From an uncultured Collinsella sp. (GTDB taxonomy: Bacteria; Actinomycetota; Coriobacteriia; Coriobacteriales; Coriobacteriaceae), in NCBI GenBank assembly GCA_900544115.1, contig UQTW01000025.1, positions 1-37,413 of the forward strand: a stretch of 37,413 nt of DNA, read 5' to 3'. Positions 14,159-21,682 of this stretch are shown here, in pieces (position 1 is the first letter of the stretch; each line of letters starts with the position of its first letter). Under the pieces are notes generated by a model. It did not search any database and was not told where the DNA came from. It worked only from the letters and a program-made list of their open reading frames with translations. A program made the position numbers and the translations under genes.

Positions 14159-15958
14159 GTGTCTGAACAGGCGAATTATGGTGTTGCTCATGCGTTTGGC
14201 GCACGGTTGCTCAGTTATGCGGATAACGCAGCTCTGCCGGTTGATGTACACGACTTTTCCGATGCAATCAATCGGTGTTTACTCGTCGATAAGACTATGT
14301 TTATTGCCGATATATTGGACAGCGAAGCACCTGTTGCGGTTTGCTGTCGGCCCAAGGGTTTTGGCAAGAGCATGAATCTATCGATGCTCAAATGCTATTT
14401 GGAACGACCTGATCACCGGCGGCCGGATCGAAGCCCGTTCGTCGGCTCTCAGATTTGGCAGGCGGGCTGCGGTCACTATCGTGATGAGTACGCGTGTTAT
14501 CCGATCATCACGCTCGACTTTTCAGCTGCCGCTGCGGGGCGCGACGCCGATGCTGCGGCGGCTATTCGCAGCGCTGTCGCGAACGAGTGCGCCCGATTGC
14601 TGCCGCTGCTTGCCGCACCTGATCTGTCAAGACGTGAGGTTCGTCTTATCGAGAGGGCGGCGCGTGGGGTGGCCAGCGATAAGGAGATCGATGCGGCGAT
14701 TAGCGTGCTTATTAAGCTGCTCCAGACAGCTTTCGATGAGCAGGTTGTTCTTCTGATAGACGACTACGACGCGGTATGTCCAAAGCGCTTGGACGCCAAG
14801 GACGACGGTAGCGTGGATTCCCTAGAGTCGCTCAGCCGAATGTTGTTCGACACCATTGCCGACGCCGGCGACTCGTTGCGATTGACGTGTCTGATGGGCG
14901 AGCGCCCCGGTCCTGCCGAGCTTGCGTTGTCCCAGCGTGGGGTTTCCTATCGATCGGCGACGCCACTGTCGAGTTGGTGTGATCGATGGTTCGGTTTTTC
15001 GGACGACGAAGTCCGGGTGCTGTTAGATCGCATCGGGCGCAACGGCTGTCTGGATGACGCGCGTGAGTGGCTCGAGGGCTATCTGTTTGGTGGTTTTTAT
15101 TGCTCGAGCCCGGAGCGTGTGGTGGACTACGCACATCGCGGTTGCGTCGCTCCTGTTCGGGCAGATCTGTATGGTTACGCCGACCGTCTGAGCGCATGCA
15201 TCGGTGACTGGAACCTCATACGCTTGTCCACATTGTTCGATTTGCTTGAGCCGCATGGGTTTATTGAGGCGCCAATACATGTGCATGCCGAGGAGGCCGA
15301 TGCCGCCAAGCCCGAAGATATCTGGACTGCGCTGTATCTGTCTGGATTCCTTACGACGGACATGACGGGGCATTCGGAGGACGGCGCGTGCCTTCGTTCC
15401 CTGCGTCTGCCTAACAACGAAGTGCGTCAGGTACTCCGTCTTGTAATTCTGGAATGGTTTGAGTGCTCCGTTGAGGACGTTGGAGCTATCGACTCGTTCC
15501 ATGACGGGCTATGTCGAGGAGACGAGGACGCTGTAAAGCAGGCTTTGAGCTGTGCTATCGGCGATCTAGGCATCGATGTGGGCCAATCAGATATGCCGAC
15601 ATCCTATCATCTGGCGCTGCAGGGGCTCTGCTTTGGCTTGCCGGGCTATGCCAATCCTGCTTCGAGGCGAAAGTGTGGCGCGGGTCGCTGGGACATCCAG
15701 GTTTTTCCTACGGGCACTGTGTTCGACGTAGCAGATACGATTGGCATGCTGGACGAGCGCCCGCTGATAACGATTAATATGATGTATGACCCCGATGTGG
15801 ATGCGCTGGGGTTGGAATTGCTGGCCGTGCAGTCGCTACTCGACATAGAGCGCGGCGGCATCGACGAAATCCGTGTACCGCGCCCCGGCGTGGGTCGCAT
15901 GCGCTGGGGGTTCGGTTTTGATGGGCAGCATGTGGCTACGGTGTGCCAGCGGCTTTAA
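14159..15958 (+). CDS. AAA-ATPase-like protein with degenerate PD-(D/E)XK-type C-terminus
   Basis: The protein has 599 residues. I start it at the GTG at 14159 (VSEQANYG), with GAAGGAGAG upstream; the frame is open further left but runs into the terminator. The N-terminus is typical of the AAA-ATPase_like/DUF1703 group: DFSDAINRCLLVDKTMFIADIL, then the P-loop variant RPKGFGKSMNLSML (residues 64-77) and Walker B VVLLIDDYDAV (196-206). Such proteins usually end in a PD-(D/E)XK nuclease with a D...ExK signature. Here GAGRWDIQVF keeps the Asp, but the strand that should read E-F-K is ITINMMYDPD, so the nuclease is probably inactive. These genes are multicopy in gut bacteria and of unknown role; a link to mobile elements or defence is only suspected. 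It ends 24 bp from the convergent GT2 gene. Confidence 0.78.
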   Translation: MSEQANYGVAHAFGARLLSYADNAALPVDVHDFSDAINRCLLVDKTMFIADILDSEAPVAVCCRPKGFGKSMNLSMLKCYLERPDHRRPDRSPFVGSQIWQAGCGHYRDEYACYPIITLDFSAAAAGRDADAAAAIRSAVANECARLLPLLAAPDLSRREVRLIERAARGVASDKEIDAAISVLIKLLQTAFDEQVVLLIDDYDAVCPKRLDAKDDGSVDSLESLSRMLFDTIADAGDSLRLTCLMGERPGPAELALSQRGVSYRSATPLSSWCDRWFGFSDDEVRVLLDRIGRNGCLDDAREWLEGYLFGGFYCSSPERVVDYAHRGCVAPVRADLYGYADRLSACIGDWNLIRLSTLFDLLEPHGFIEAPIHVHAEEADAAKPEDIWTALYLSGFLTTDMTGHSEDGACLRSLRLPNNEVRQVLRLVILEWFECSVEDVGAIDSFHDGLCRGDEDAVKQALSCAIGDLGIDVGQSDMPTSYHLALQGLCFGLPGYANPASRRKCGAGRWDIQVFPTGTVFDVADTIGMLDERPLITINMMYDPDVDALGLELLAVQSLLDIERGGIDEIRVPRPGVGRMRWGFGFDGQHVATVCQRL

Positions 15959-15982
15959 GCGCTGAGGTGTTTCCGGCTTCCG

Positions 15983-17002
15983 TTACTTGGTGGCCTTCAT
16001 GGGCGGCATGGGTTTCCAGTTGGGGTCCTTGATGATCTTGCGGGCGTCCTTCATGCCACGGCGCAGCGCCGGAATACCGGTCTTAAAGCACTTATCGACC
16101 GCAGCCAGGCGAATGAATTCCTTGCAGAAGGTCGCGGCGTTGCCCAGACGGAACAGCACGGGGTGGTAGTCGCCGTAAATCTGCATGTAGCGTGCCAGAT
16201 AACCGCGGTTGCGCATGATGTAGTAGCGGTTGGTATCGCTCGTGGAGTTGAGCTGGCGCTTGCCGGCGATATCCCAGTTAGAGACGGCGCGGGCGCGCTT
16301 GAGCACCACGTCGGCAACCACGGCGGCGGGGAAGTGCTGGCTGGCCACGTAGCCGTAGCAGGCATCGTCGCCGTAGATAAAGAAGCGCGCGTCGGGCAGG
16401 CCAATCTTGTCGACCACGCGGCGCGAGAACATGCCGCCTTCAAAGCACAGTTGGTTCATGGTGCGGTAGCCCTCGGGTCCCAAATCCCACTTGGCGATGG
16501 GGTTAGGGATGCCGAGCGAAAGGATGAGCTGGTACTGCCAAAAGAAGGCGCCGCCGTCAAAGTCCAGGCGCGAACCCTGAATGACGTCGTAACAGTCGGT
16601 CCACTTGGCCAAGCGCTCGATGCCTTCGGGGATGACGAGCACGTCGTCGTCCATCACCCAGAACCACTGGGCGCCCAGGTCGTAGGCGCATTTGGTGCCG
16701 GCGGAGAAGCCACCCGCGCCGCCACCGTTTTCAAGCTGCGGCGCGTATATAACGCGGTCGGTGCCACCCTGTGAATCGGGCTGGTCGGTGTCGATGCCCC
16801 ACAGGTTGGCGAGGCGCTCGTTAAATGCGGTGCACATGGCCTCGGTCTCGCGCGAATTCTCGTTATCGACAATCACGATGCGCCAGGGCGTTGCCGTGAG
16901 CTCGGTCATGGAGTCGAACAAGTTGGCCAGGAGTTCCTGGCGCTTGTACGTGACGACAACGATGGCGAGCTTATCGATGGGGGCGGGAAGGGTTGAAGGC
17001 AT
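15983..17002 (-). CDS. Glycosyltransferase family 2, GlfT2/rhamnosyltransferase-like
   Basis: The protein has 339 residues. The GT-A fold begins LAIVVVTYKRQELLANLFDSM. The sequence GGGAGGFSAGTKCAYDLGAQ followed by WFWVMDDDVL carries the DxD-type metal and sugar-nucleotide site. The GNGGxGG-like loop before MDDDV resembles galactofuranosyl- and rhamnosyltransferases of the COG1216 type. The start at 17002 (MPSTLPAP) is chosen because the candidate promoter lies at 17078-17108, downstream of the longer frame's start, and an AAAGGA precedes it. There is no membrane segment, so it should act at the cytoplasmic face on a lipid-linked or polymer acceptor. It is divergent from a five-gene GT2 operon and probably builds the same glycan. 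Confidence 0.85.
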   Translation of the reverse strand: MPSTLPAPIDKLAIVVVTYKRQELLANLFDSMTELTATPWRIVIVDNENSRETEAMCTAFNERLANLWGIDTDQPDSQGGTDRVIYAPQLENGGGAGGFSAGTKCAYDLGAQWFWVMDDDVLVIPEGIERLAKWTDCYDVIQGSRLDFDGGAFFWQYQLILSLGIPNPIAKWDLGPEGYRTMNQLCFEGGMFSRRVVDKIGLPDARFFIYGDDACYGYVASQHFPAAVVADVVLKRARAVSNWDIAGKRQLNSTSDTNRYYIMRNRGYLARYMQIYGDYHPVLFRLGNAATFCKEFIRLAAVDKCFKTGIPALRRGMKDARKIIKDPNWKPMPPMKATK

Positions 17003-17077
17003 GGGGCAATATATCCTTTCACGCGCGGCGCGCGAGCGCTGCGCGGAAGCTATCGAATACGTCCTTGGGACTGTCCT

Positions 17078-17108
17078 ATTGTAAAGGCTCGGCGCACCTT
17101 GACGGCAA
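17078..17108 (-). promoter_or_regulatory. Candidate promoter of the minus-strand GT2 gene
   Basis: Minus strand TTGCCG (17103-17108), 19 bp, TACAAT (17078-17083). The -10 is five of six to consensus and the spacer is slightly long. It predicts a leader of about 70 nt. Confidence 0.45.
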
Positions 17109-17164
17109 GCTTTGAATAAAACGCAGGAACCTGCCACGGGCCCGCCGCATGACGTGCGGCTACT

Positions 17165-17194
17165 TTGCCCGCAAGAGGCTCCATAGATTATATA
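17165..17194 (+). promoter_or_regulatory. Candidate promoter of the GT2 operon
   Basis: TTGCCC (17165-17170), 18 bp, TATATA (17189-17194), followed about 58 nt later by AAGGAG and the TTG start at 17259. A 6-bp hairpin (GCCGCA-TGACG-TGCGGC, 17144-17160) lies directly upstream. Confidence 0.45.
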
Positions 17195-17258
17195 AACGTC
17201 CGCTGGCGCGCTGACCCTTTGATACCATGAAACGACAGGTATTTCCTAAGGAGCACAT

Positions 17259-18362
17259 TTGTCTACTAACGCCTCTGGCAGCCCTGTTCTGTCGCTGCTT
17301 ATCCCCATTTACAATGTTCAGCGCTACCTGCGCGAGTGTCTCGATTCCGCCCTGGCACAGACGCTCAAGGATATTGAGATCATCTGCATTAACGACGGGT
17401 CGACCGACAACTCGCCGGTGATTATCCGCGAGTATATGGAGCGCGATGGGCGCGTCAAGATGATCGACAAGGCCAACAGCGGCTACGGCGACTCGATGAA
17501 CCACGGTCTGGAGATGGCGCGTGGCAAGTACGTTGGCATCTTGGAGTCCGATGACTTTATGGCGCCCGACGCACTCGAAAAGCTTGTCTCGGCCGCCGAT
17601 ACCAATAATGTCGACTTTGCGAAGGCGAATTTTGATTTCTACTGGTCTAAGCCCGAGGAGCGCCGTTCGCTGCACGAGATGTTTAGACCTCAGGATTGCG
17701 GCAAGCCGGTGCACCCGAGCGATACGACGCAGTTCTTTAAGCAAAAGCCGTCGATTTGGTCGGCCGTGTACCGTCGCGATTTTCTTGAGCGTAACGGCAT
17801 TACGTTCCTGCCGACTCCGGGGGCATCCTTTCAGGACACGTCATTTGCCTTTAAGGTGATCGCGTGCGCCGAAAAGGCTGTTTACCTGCATGATGCCGTG
17901 TTGTCGTATCGCCAGGACAACGAGAATTCCTCGGTCAATTCTTCGGCTAAGGTCTTTTGCGTCAATACCGAGTATGCCGAGATTGAGCGTTGGATTCGAG
18001 AGAATTATGCCCGCGACCACGCAAGCGGCGATGTCGCGCGCATGCTCAAGTTCAATCAGCTCATTAAGTACGATTCGTATATGTGGAACTACGTGCGCCT
18101 GGCGCCTAAGTTCTATAAGGAGTTCCTGGTGCAGATGGCCAAGGAATTTCAGGCGGCCTTGGACGCGGGGGAGTTTTCGCTTGACGACCTCAAGCCGTGG
18201 AAGCGCGCGAATCTCGCTGCCATCCTCAAAGATCCTGAGGGCTGGGTTGACGAGCATCCGAGTTTTGCGACGGATGGTGCCTTGGGGCGCGCTAAGTATT
18301 ACGCCTCGGTTGGAGGCCCGGGCGTGGTCGCCGCCTTCCTCATCGAATCGCTGAGGGGGTAG
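17259..18362 (+). CDS. Glycosyltransferase family 2 (first gene of GT operon)
   Basis: The protein has 367 residues. The N-terminal GT-A domain has LSLLIPIYNVQRYLRECLDS, IICINDGSTDNS (nucleotide site), KANSGYGDSMNHGLEMA, and ILESDDFM (metal-binding DD). The following PSIWSAVYRRDFLERN and LSYRQDNENSSVNS blocks are shared with the paralogue at 19484-20602. The start is TTG at 17259, with AAGGAG 5 nt before it; no ATG fits. It transfers a sugar, identity unknown, onto a growing surface glycan in the cytoplasm. The next gene follows after 6 bp, so the cluster is co-transcribed. Confidence 0.87.
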   Translation: MSTNASGSPVLSLLIPIYNVQRYLRECLDSALAQTLKDIEIICINDGSTDNSPVIIREYMERDGRVKMIDKANSGYGDSMNHGLEMARGKYVGILESDDFMAPDALEKLVSAADTNNVDFAKANFDFYWSKPEERRSLHEMFRPQDCGKPVHPSDTTQFFKQKPSIWSAVYRRDFLERNGITFLPTPGASFQDTSFAFKVIACAEKAVYLHDAVLSYRQDNENSSVNSSAKVFCVNTEYAEIERWIRENYARDHASGDVARMLKFNQLIKYDSYMWNYVRLAPKFYKEFLVQMAKEFQAALDAGEFSLDDLKPWKRANLAAILKDPEGWVDEHPSFATDGALGRAKYYASVGGPGVVAAFLIESLRG

Positions 18363-18368
18363 GTCGGC

Positions 18369-19409
18369 ATGGGAGAGGCCTCGTGTCCTAAAGCTACCAT
18401 TGTCGTCCCCGTTTACAACTCTGCGCGCTCCATTCAGCGATGTCTCGATTCGCTGTTGGCTCAGTCCGAGCGCTCGATTCAGGTTGTCTGCGTCAACGAC
18501 GGTTCGACCGATGATTCGTTGAACGTGTTGCGTCAGATTGCGCAGGCCGACGATCGCGTACTGGTGGTTGACCAGGAAAACGCGGGCGTCTCGTGTGCTC
18601 GAAATGCCGGTATCGATGCCACCGAGGGCGAGACCGTCTTTTTTGTGGACGCCGACGATTACATCGATGCCCGGACGGTCGAGCGCGTGCTGCATGCCAT
18701 GGAGTCTGCAGATGCCGAGGCCGCCGTTTTTGGCGGCGTCTGTGAACCAGCCGATGCTGCCCCCAAACGCGTCCATCAACTCATGAGCCCCAAAGCCGGT
18801 ACCTTCGGCGCCCGTGATCCCCAACTGCTGTTCCATGCGAATGCGCAGCCCTATGCCTGCCGTGCGGCTTTTTCGCGCGAGCTGCTCAATCGCGAAGGCA
18901 TTCGCTTCGCCCTCGGTTTGGCTTTGGGCGAGGACGTCGTCTTCCAATTTGCGGCTTATGCGCTTGCCCGCAAGACCGTTGTCATGCCGGACAAGTTCTA
19001 CCACTACGTGATGGAGAGCGAATCGGCGACGCACGAGTTCAACAGTGCCGAGGCTCGCGCCAAAAAGCTTGACGCCCACATGAGGATGCTCGAGGAGGTC
19101 TTGGAGGACTGGTCGGCCTACGGTCTTTTGGACCTGTGTCCCGGTGAGCTGATAACTTGGTTTTTGGACCTCATTGTGTTCGACCTGGCGCGCTTGGATG
19201 CCGATGACTTCCATCGCGTGGCGGCTCGCGTCAACATGGATCTCACGACGTTTTTGGGAACGGAGTGGGCGGATATGCCTGCTAAGGGTGCCGTTCGCCG
19301 TGTTGCCCACAAGCTCGTTGCGGCGACCACGGGCGTTTCGATGGCAGACGCCACGCTGTTTTATCTTTCGACTCGCGGTCTCAAAGCCTGCCTGGAGCGC
19401 TTTCTCTAA
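18369..19409 (+). CDS. Glycosyltransferase family 2
   Basis: The protein has 346 residues. GT-A motifs are ATIVVPVYNSARSIQRCLDS, VVCVNDGSTDDS, NAGVSCARNAGID and FFVDADDYIDA. The ECVxF-like acceptor region is GLALGEDVVFQFAAYALA. It differs clearly from its neighbours in the second half, so it probably adds a different sugar or linkage. The ATG at 18369 has GAGGGGGT upstream. It is second in the operon and is followed by a 74-bp gap before the next TTG-started gene. Confidence 0.87.
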   Translation: MGEASCPKATIVVPVYNSARSIQRCLDSLLAQSERSIQVVCVNDGSTDDSLNVLRQIAQADDRVLVVDQENAGVSCARNAGIDATEGETVFFVDADDYIDARTVERVLHAMESADAEAAVFGGVCEPADAAPKRVHQLMSPKAGTFGARDPQLLFHANAQPYACRAAFSRELLNREGIRFALGLALGEDVVFQFAAYALARKTVVMPDKFYHYVMESESATHEFNSAEARAKKLDAHMRMLEEVLEDWSAYGLLDLCPGELITWFLDLIVFDLARLDADDFHRVAARVNMDLTTFLGTEWADMPAKGAVRRVAHKLVAATTGVSMADATLFYLSTRGLKACLERFL

Positions 19410-19483
19410 TTCCAAGCGCTGCCGCCCGCCGCAACTCGGCTGCTAAAATAACCCTGTTACACGCTATTCAACAGGAGGTTCTC

Positions 19484-20602
19484 TTGCAGAACTCTGATAC
19501 CCCTAAAGTTTCGCTGCTTGTTCCCATCTGCAATGTTGAGCGCTACCTGCGCGAGTGCCTCGATTCCGCCGTGGCGCAGACGCTCAAGGACATCGAGATC
19601 ATCTGCATCAACGACGGCTCCACCGATAGCTCGCCAGATATCATCCGCGAGTACATGGAGCGCGACCCCCGTGTAAAGATGATCGACAAGGCCAACAGCG
19701 GCTACGGCGACTCGATGAACCGCGGCCTGGAGATGGCGCGCGGCGAGTACGTGGGCATCCTTGAGTCCGACGACTTTATGTTTGAGGATTCGCTCCAAAA
19801 GCTGGTCGCCAAGGCCGATGCCGAGCATGCCGATGTGGTAAAGGGCGACTTTTACCTGTATTGGTCCACGCCCAGCGAGCGCCGTGAGCTGTTTGGGATC
19901 ATCGACGAGCATATGACGGGCGCCGCGTATCGCCCCGTCGATCGTCCGGGCATCTTCTACCGCAAACCTTCCATTTGGTCGGCTATCTATCGGCGCGAGT
20001 TCCTCAACGACAATCAGATTCGGTTCCTCCCCACGCCGGGTGCTTCGTATCAGGATGCGGGTTTTAACTTTAAGGTCTGGGCATGCGCCGAGCGTGCCGC
20101 GTTTATCGCGGACCCCATTTTGTGCTATCGCCAGGATAACGAGAAGAGCTCTGTTAATTCGCCCAACAAGGTGTTTTGCGTGTGCGACGAATATGCCGAG
20201 ATGCAGCGCTTTTTGGATGAACGCCCCGAGCTTAAGGCTCAGCTTCAGGGCATTTTAATGCGCATGAAGGTCGATACGTACCGTTGGAATGATGAGCGCC
20301 TGGTCGATGAACTGCGCGAGCAGTTTTGGGAGAAGGCCTCTCCCGAGCTCAAGGCCGACTGGGATGCCGGTCGCTTTGACCTGTCGCTGTTCGATCCGCG
20401 TGGCGAGACCGACTTGCGCCTGATGGTCAAGTCGCCCCGCGCCTATATTGATTCGCGCTTTGGCTTTAAAAAGCCGGGCAAGATCAATACGTTTAAGCAC
20501 TACTTTAAGATTGGCGGGCTGCCGCTGGTCTGGCGCGTGCTGACGTATCAGCGCACCTACGGTGATAATCCGCACCCCGATGACGTTCCGGTCGCACAGT
20601 AG
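19484..20602 (+). CDS. Glycosyltransferase family 2, paralogue of the operon's first gene
   Basis: The protein has 372 residues and is a close paralogue of 17259-18362. Both share RYLRECLDSA.AQTLKDIEII, then CINDGSTD.SP.IIREYMERD, then VKMIDKANSGYGDSMN.GLEMA, then G.YVGILESDDFM. They diverge more towards the C-terminus, so this looks like an older tandem duplication with possible change of specificity. It starts at TTG 19484, with CAGGAGG about 6 nt upstream. Downstream, the gene at 20615 begins 12 bp after its stop. Confidence 0.87.
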   Translation: MQNSDTPKVSLLVPICNVERYLRECLDSAVAQTLKDIEIICINDGSTDSSPDIIREYMERDPRVKMIDKANSGYGDSMNRGLEMARGEYVGILESDDFMFEDSLQKLVAKADAEHADVVKGDFYLYWSTPSERRELFGIIDEHMTGAAYRPVDRPGIFYRKPSIWSAIYRREFLNDNQIRFLPTPGASYQDAGFNFKVWACAERAAFIADPILCYRQDNEKSSVNSPNKVFCVCDEYAEMQRFLDERPELKAQLQGILMRMKVDTYRWNDERLVDELREQFWEKASPELKADWDAGRFDLSLFDPRGETDLRLMVKSPRAYIDSRFGFKKPGKINTFKHYFKIGGLPLVWRVLTYQRTYGDNPHPDDVPVAQ

Positions 20603-20614
20603 GAGCACTTGACT

Positions 20615-21682
20615 ATGGCTACCCCCAAGATTTCCGTTGTCGTTCCCATCTATAACGTGGAGGAGTGCCTGGCCTGGTGCCTGGACTCCCTGCTTGCGCA
20701 GGACATGCCCGATTGGGAAGGCGTGCTGGTCAACGACGGCTCGCCGGACGGTTCGCGCGATATTGCGGCTGCCTATTGCGAAAAGGACGCGCGCTTTAAG
20801 CTTGTCGATAAGCCCAACGGTGGCCTGTCGAGCGCGCGCAATGCAGGTATCGCCGCGTCCACGGCTCCTATCATCGCGTTCTTAGATTCCGACGATCGCT
20901 TTACGCCCGATGCATGCCGCGTGATCGTCGATGCCTTTGAGCGCGAGGGCTGCGACGTTTTGACCTTTGGCGCGAATCCGTATCCGCTGGAGGCGGGGTA
21001 TCCGTGGCTTAACTATGTGCTGAGCCCGCGTGATGTGTCGTTTGTGGGCTATAGCTCCGACCTGCTGTTTAAGGAAGCGTCTCGCCCCTTTGCATGGCGT
21101 ACCGCCTGCAAGCGCGAGTTTTTGCTGGGCAACGGGATCGTGTTTGACGAAACCGTTAAATATGGCGAGGATCAGGTCTTCGATTTTGCCGTGTACGGTC
21201 GCTCGCGCAAGACCGCGCTTATCTCGAACAAGCTGTATGACTACCGCGTGGCGCGCAAGGGTTCGCTCATGGACACCATGCGCTACGACGACGAGACACG
21301 TCTGCTGGAGCACGTGAAGATTTACTCCGCGGTGCTGGCTGACTGGCAGCGCGACGGTCTCGATGTCCGGCATGCCGATGACCTGGCATATTTCCTGTGC
21401 GATCTGGTGCTGTACGACGCGCTCAGGTTGCTGGGCTCGGACTGCGGCAAGGTGTTTGCTGCCGTCGCCGCGGCTCTTGCCGGTTCTGCCGTGGGCAGCG
21501 ATGCTGTGCTCGCACAATGCGCTCCTTCTGTTTCTGCTATGGTGCGTGCGGCGCTTACCAGCAAGGCCCCCAATGCCCGTGAGTGCAAAAAGCTCATGTT
21601 CGATTACGACGTCTTGAGGTTTGGGCGTCTGGGTGCCTGCAAGCGCATGGCAGCGAACGCCCTGGGAAAGCGAGAAGTGTAG
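20615..21682 (+). CDS. Glycosyltransferase family 2
   Basis: The protein has 355 residues. Motifs are KISVVVPIYNVEECLAWCLD, GVLVNDGSPDGS, KPNGGLSSARNAGIA and IIAFLDSDDRF, then KYGEDQVFDFAVY in the acceptor half. I prefer the ATG at 20615, 9 nt after AGGAG; a TTG at 20609 is only 3 nt from that site. The gene's ribosome site overlaps the stop of the preceding GT gene, and its own stop abuts the next ATG (TAGATG), which indicates coupled translation. Confidence 0.86.
   Translation: MATPKISVVVPIYNVEECLAWCLDSLLAQDMPDWEGVLVNDGSPDGSRDIAAAYCEKDARFKLVDKPNGGLSSARNAGIAASTAPIIAFLDSDDRFTPDACRVIVDAFEREGCDVLTFGANPYPLEAGYPWLNYVLSPRDVSFVGYSSDLLFKEASRPFAWRTACKREFLLGNGIVFDETVKYGEDQVFDFAVYGRSRKTALISNKLYDYRVARKGSLMDTMRYDDETRLLEHVKIYSAVLADWQRDGLDVRHADDLAYFLCDLVLYDALRLLGSDCGKVFAAVAAALAGSAVGSDAVLAQCAPSVSAMVRAALTSKAPNARECKKLMFDYDVLRFGRLGACKRMAANALGKREV

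Noticed and set aside
17841..19415. 524-codon minus-strand frame opposite the GT2 genes (also 20882-22486 and 22841-24073)
   Set aside because: All are antisense to clear GT2 proteins, have no recognisable motifs, and are products of codon bias.
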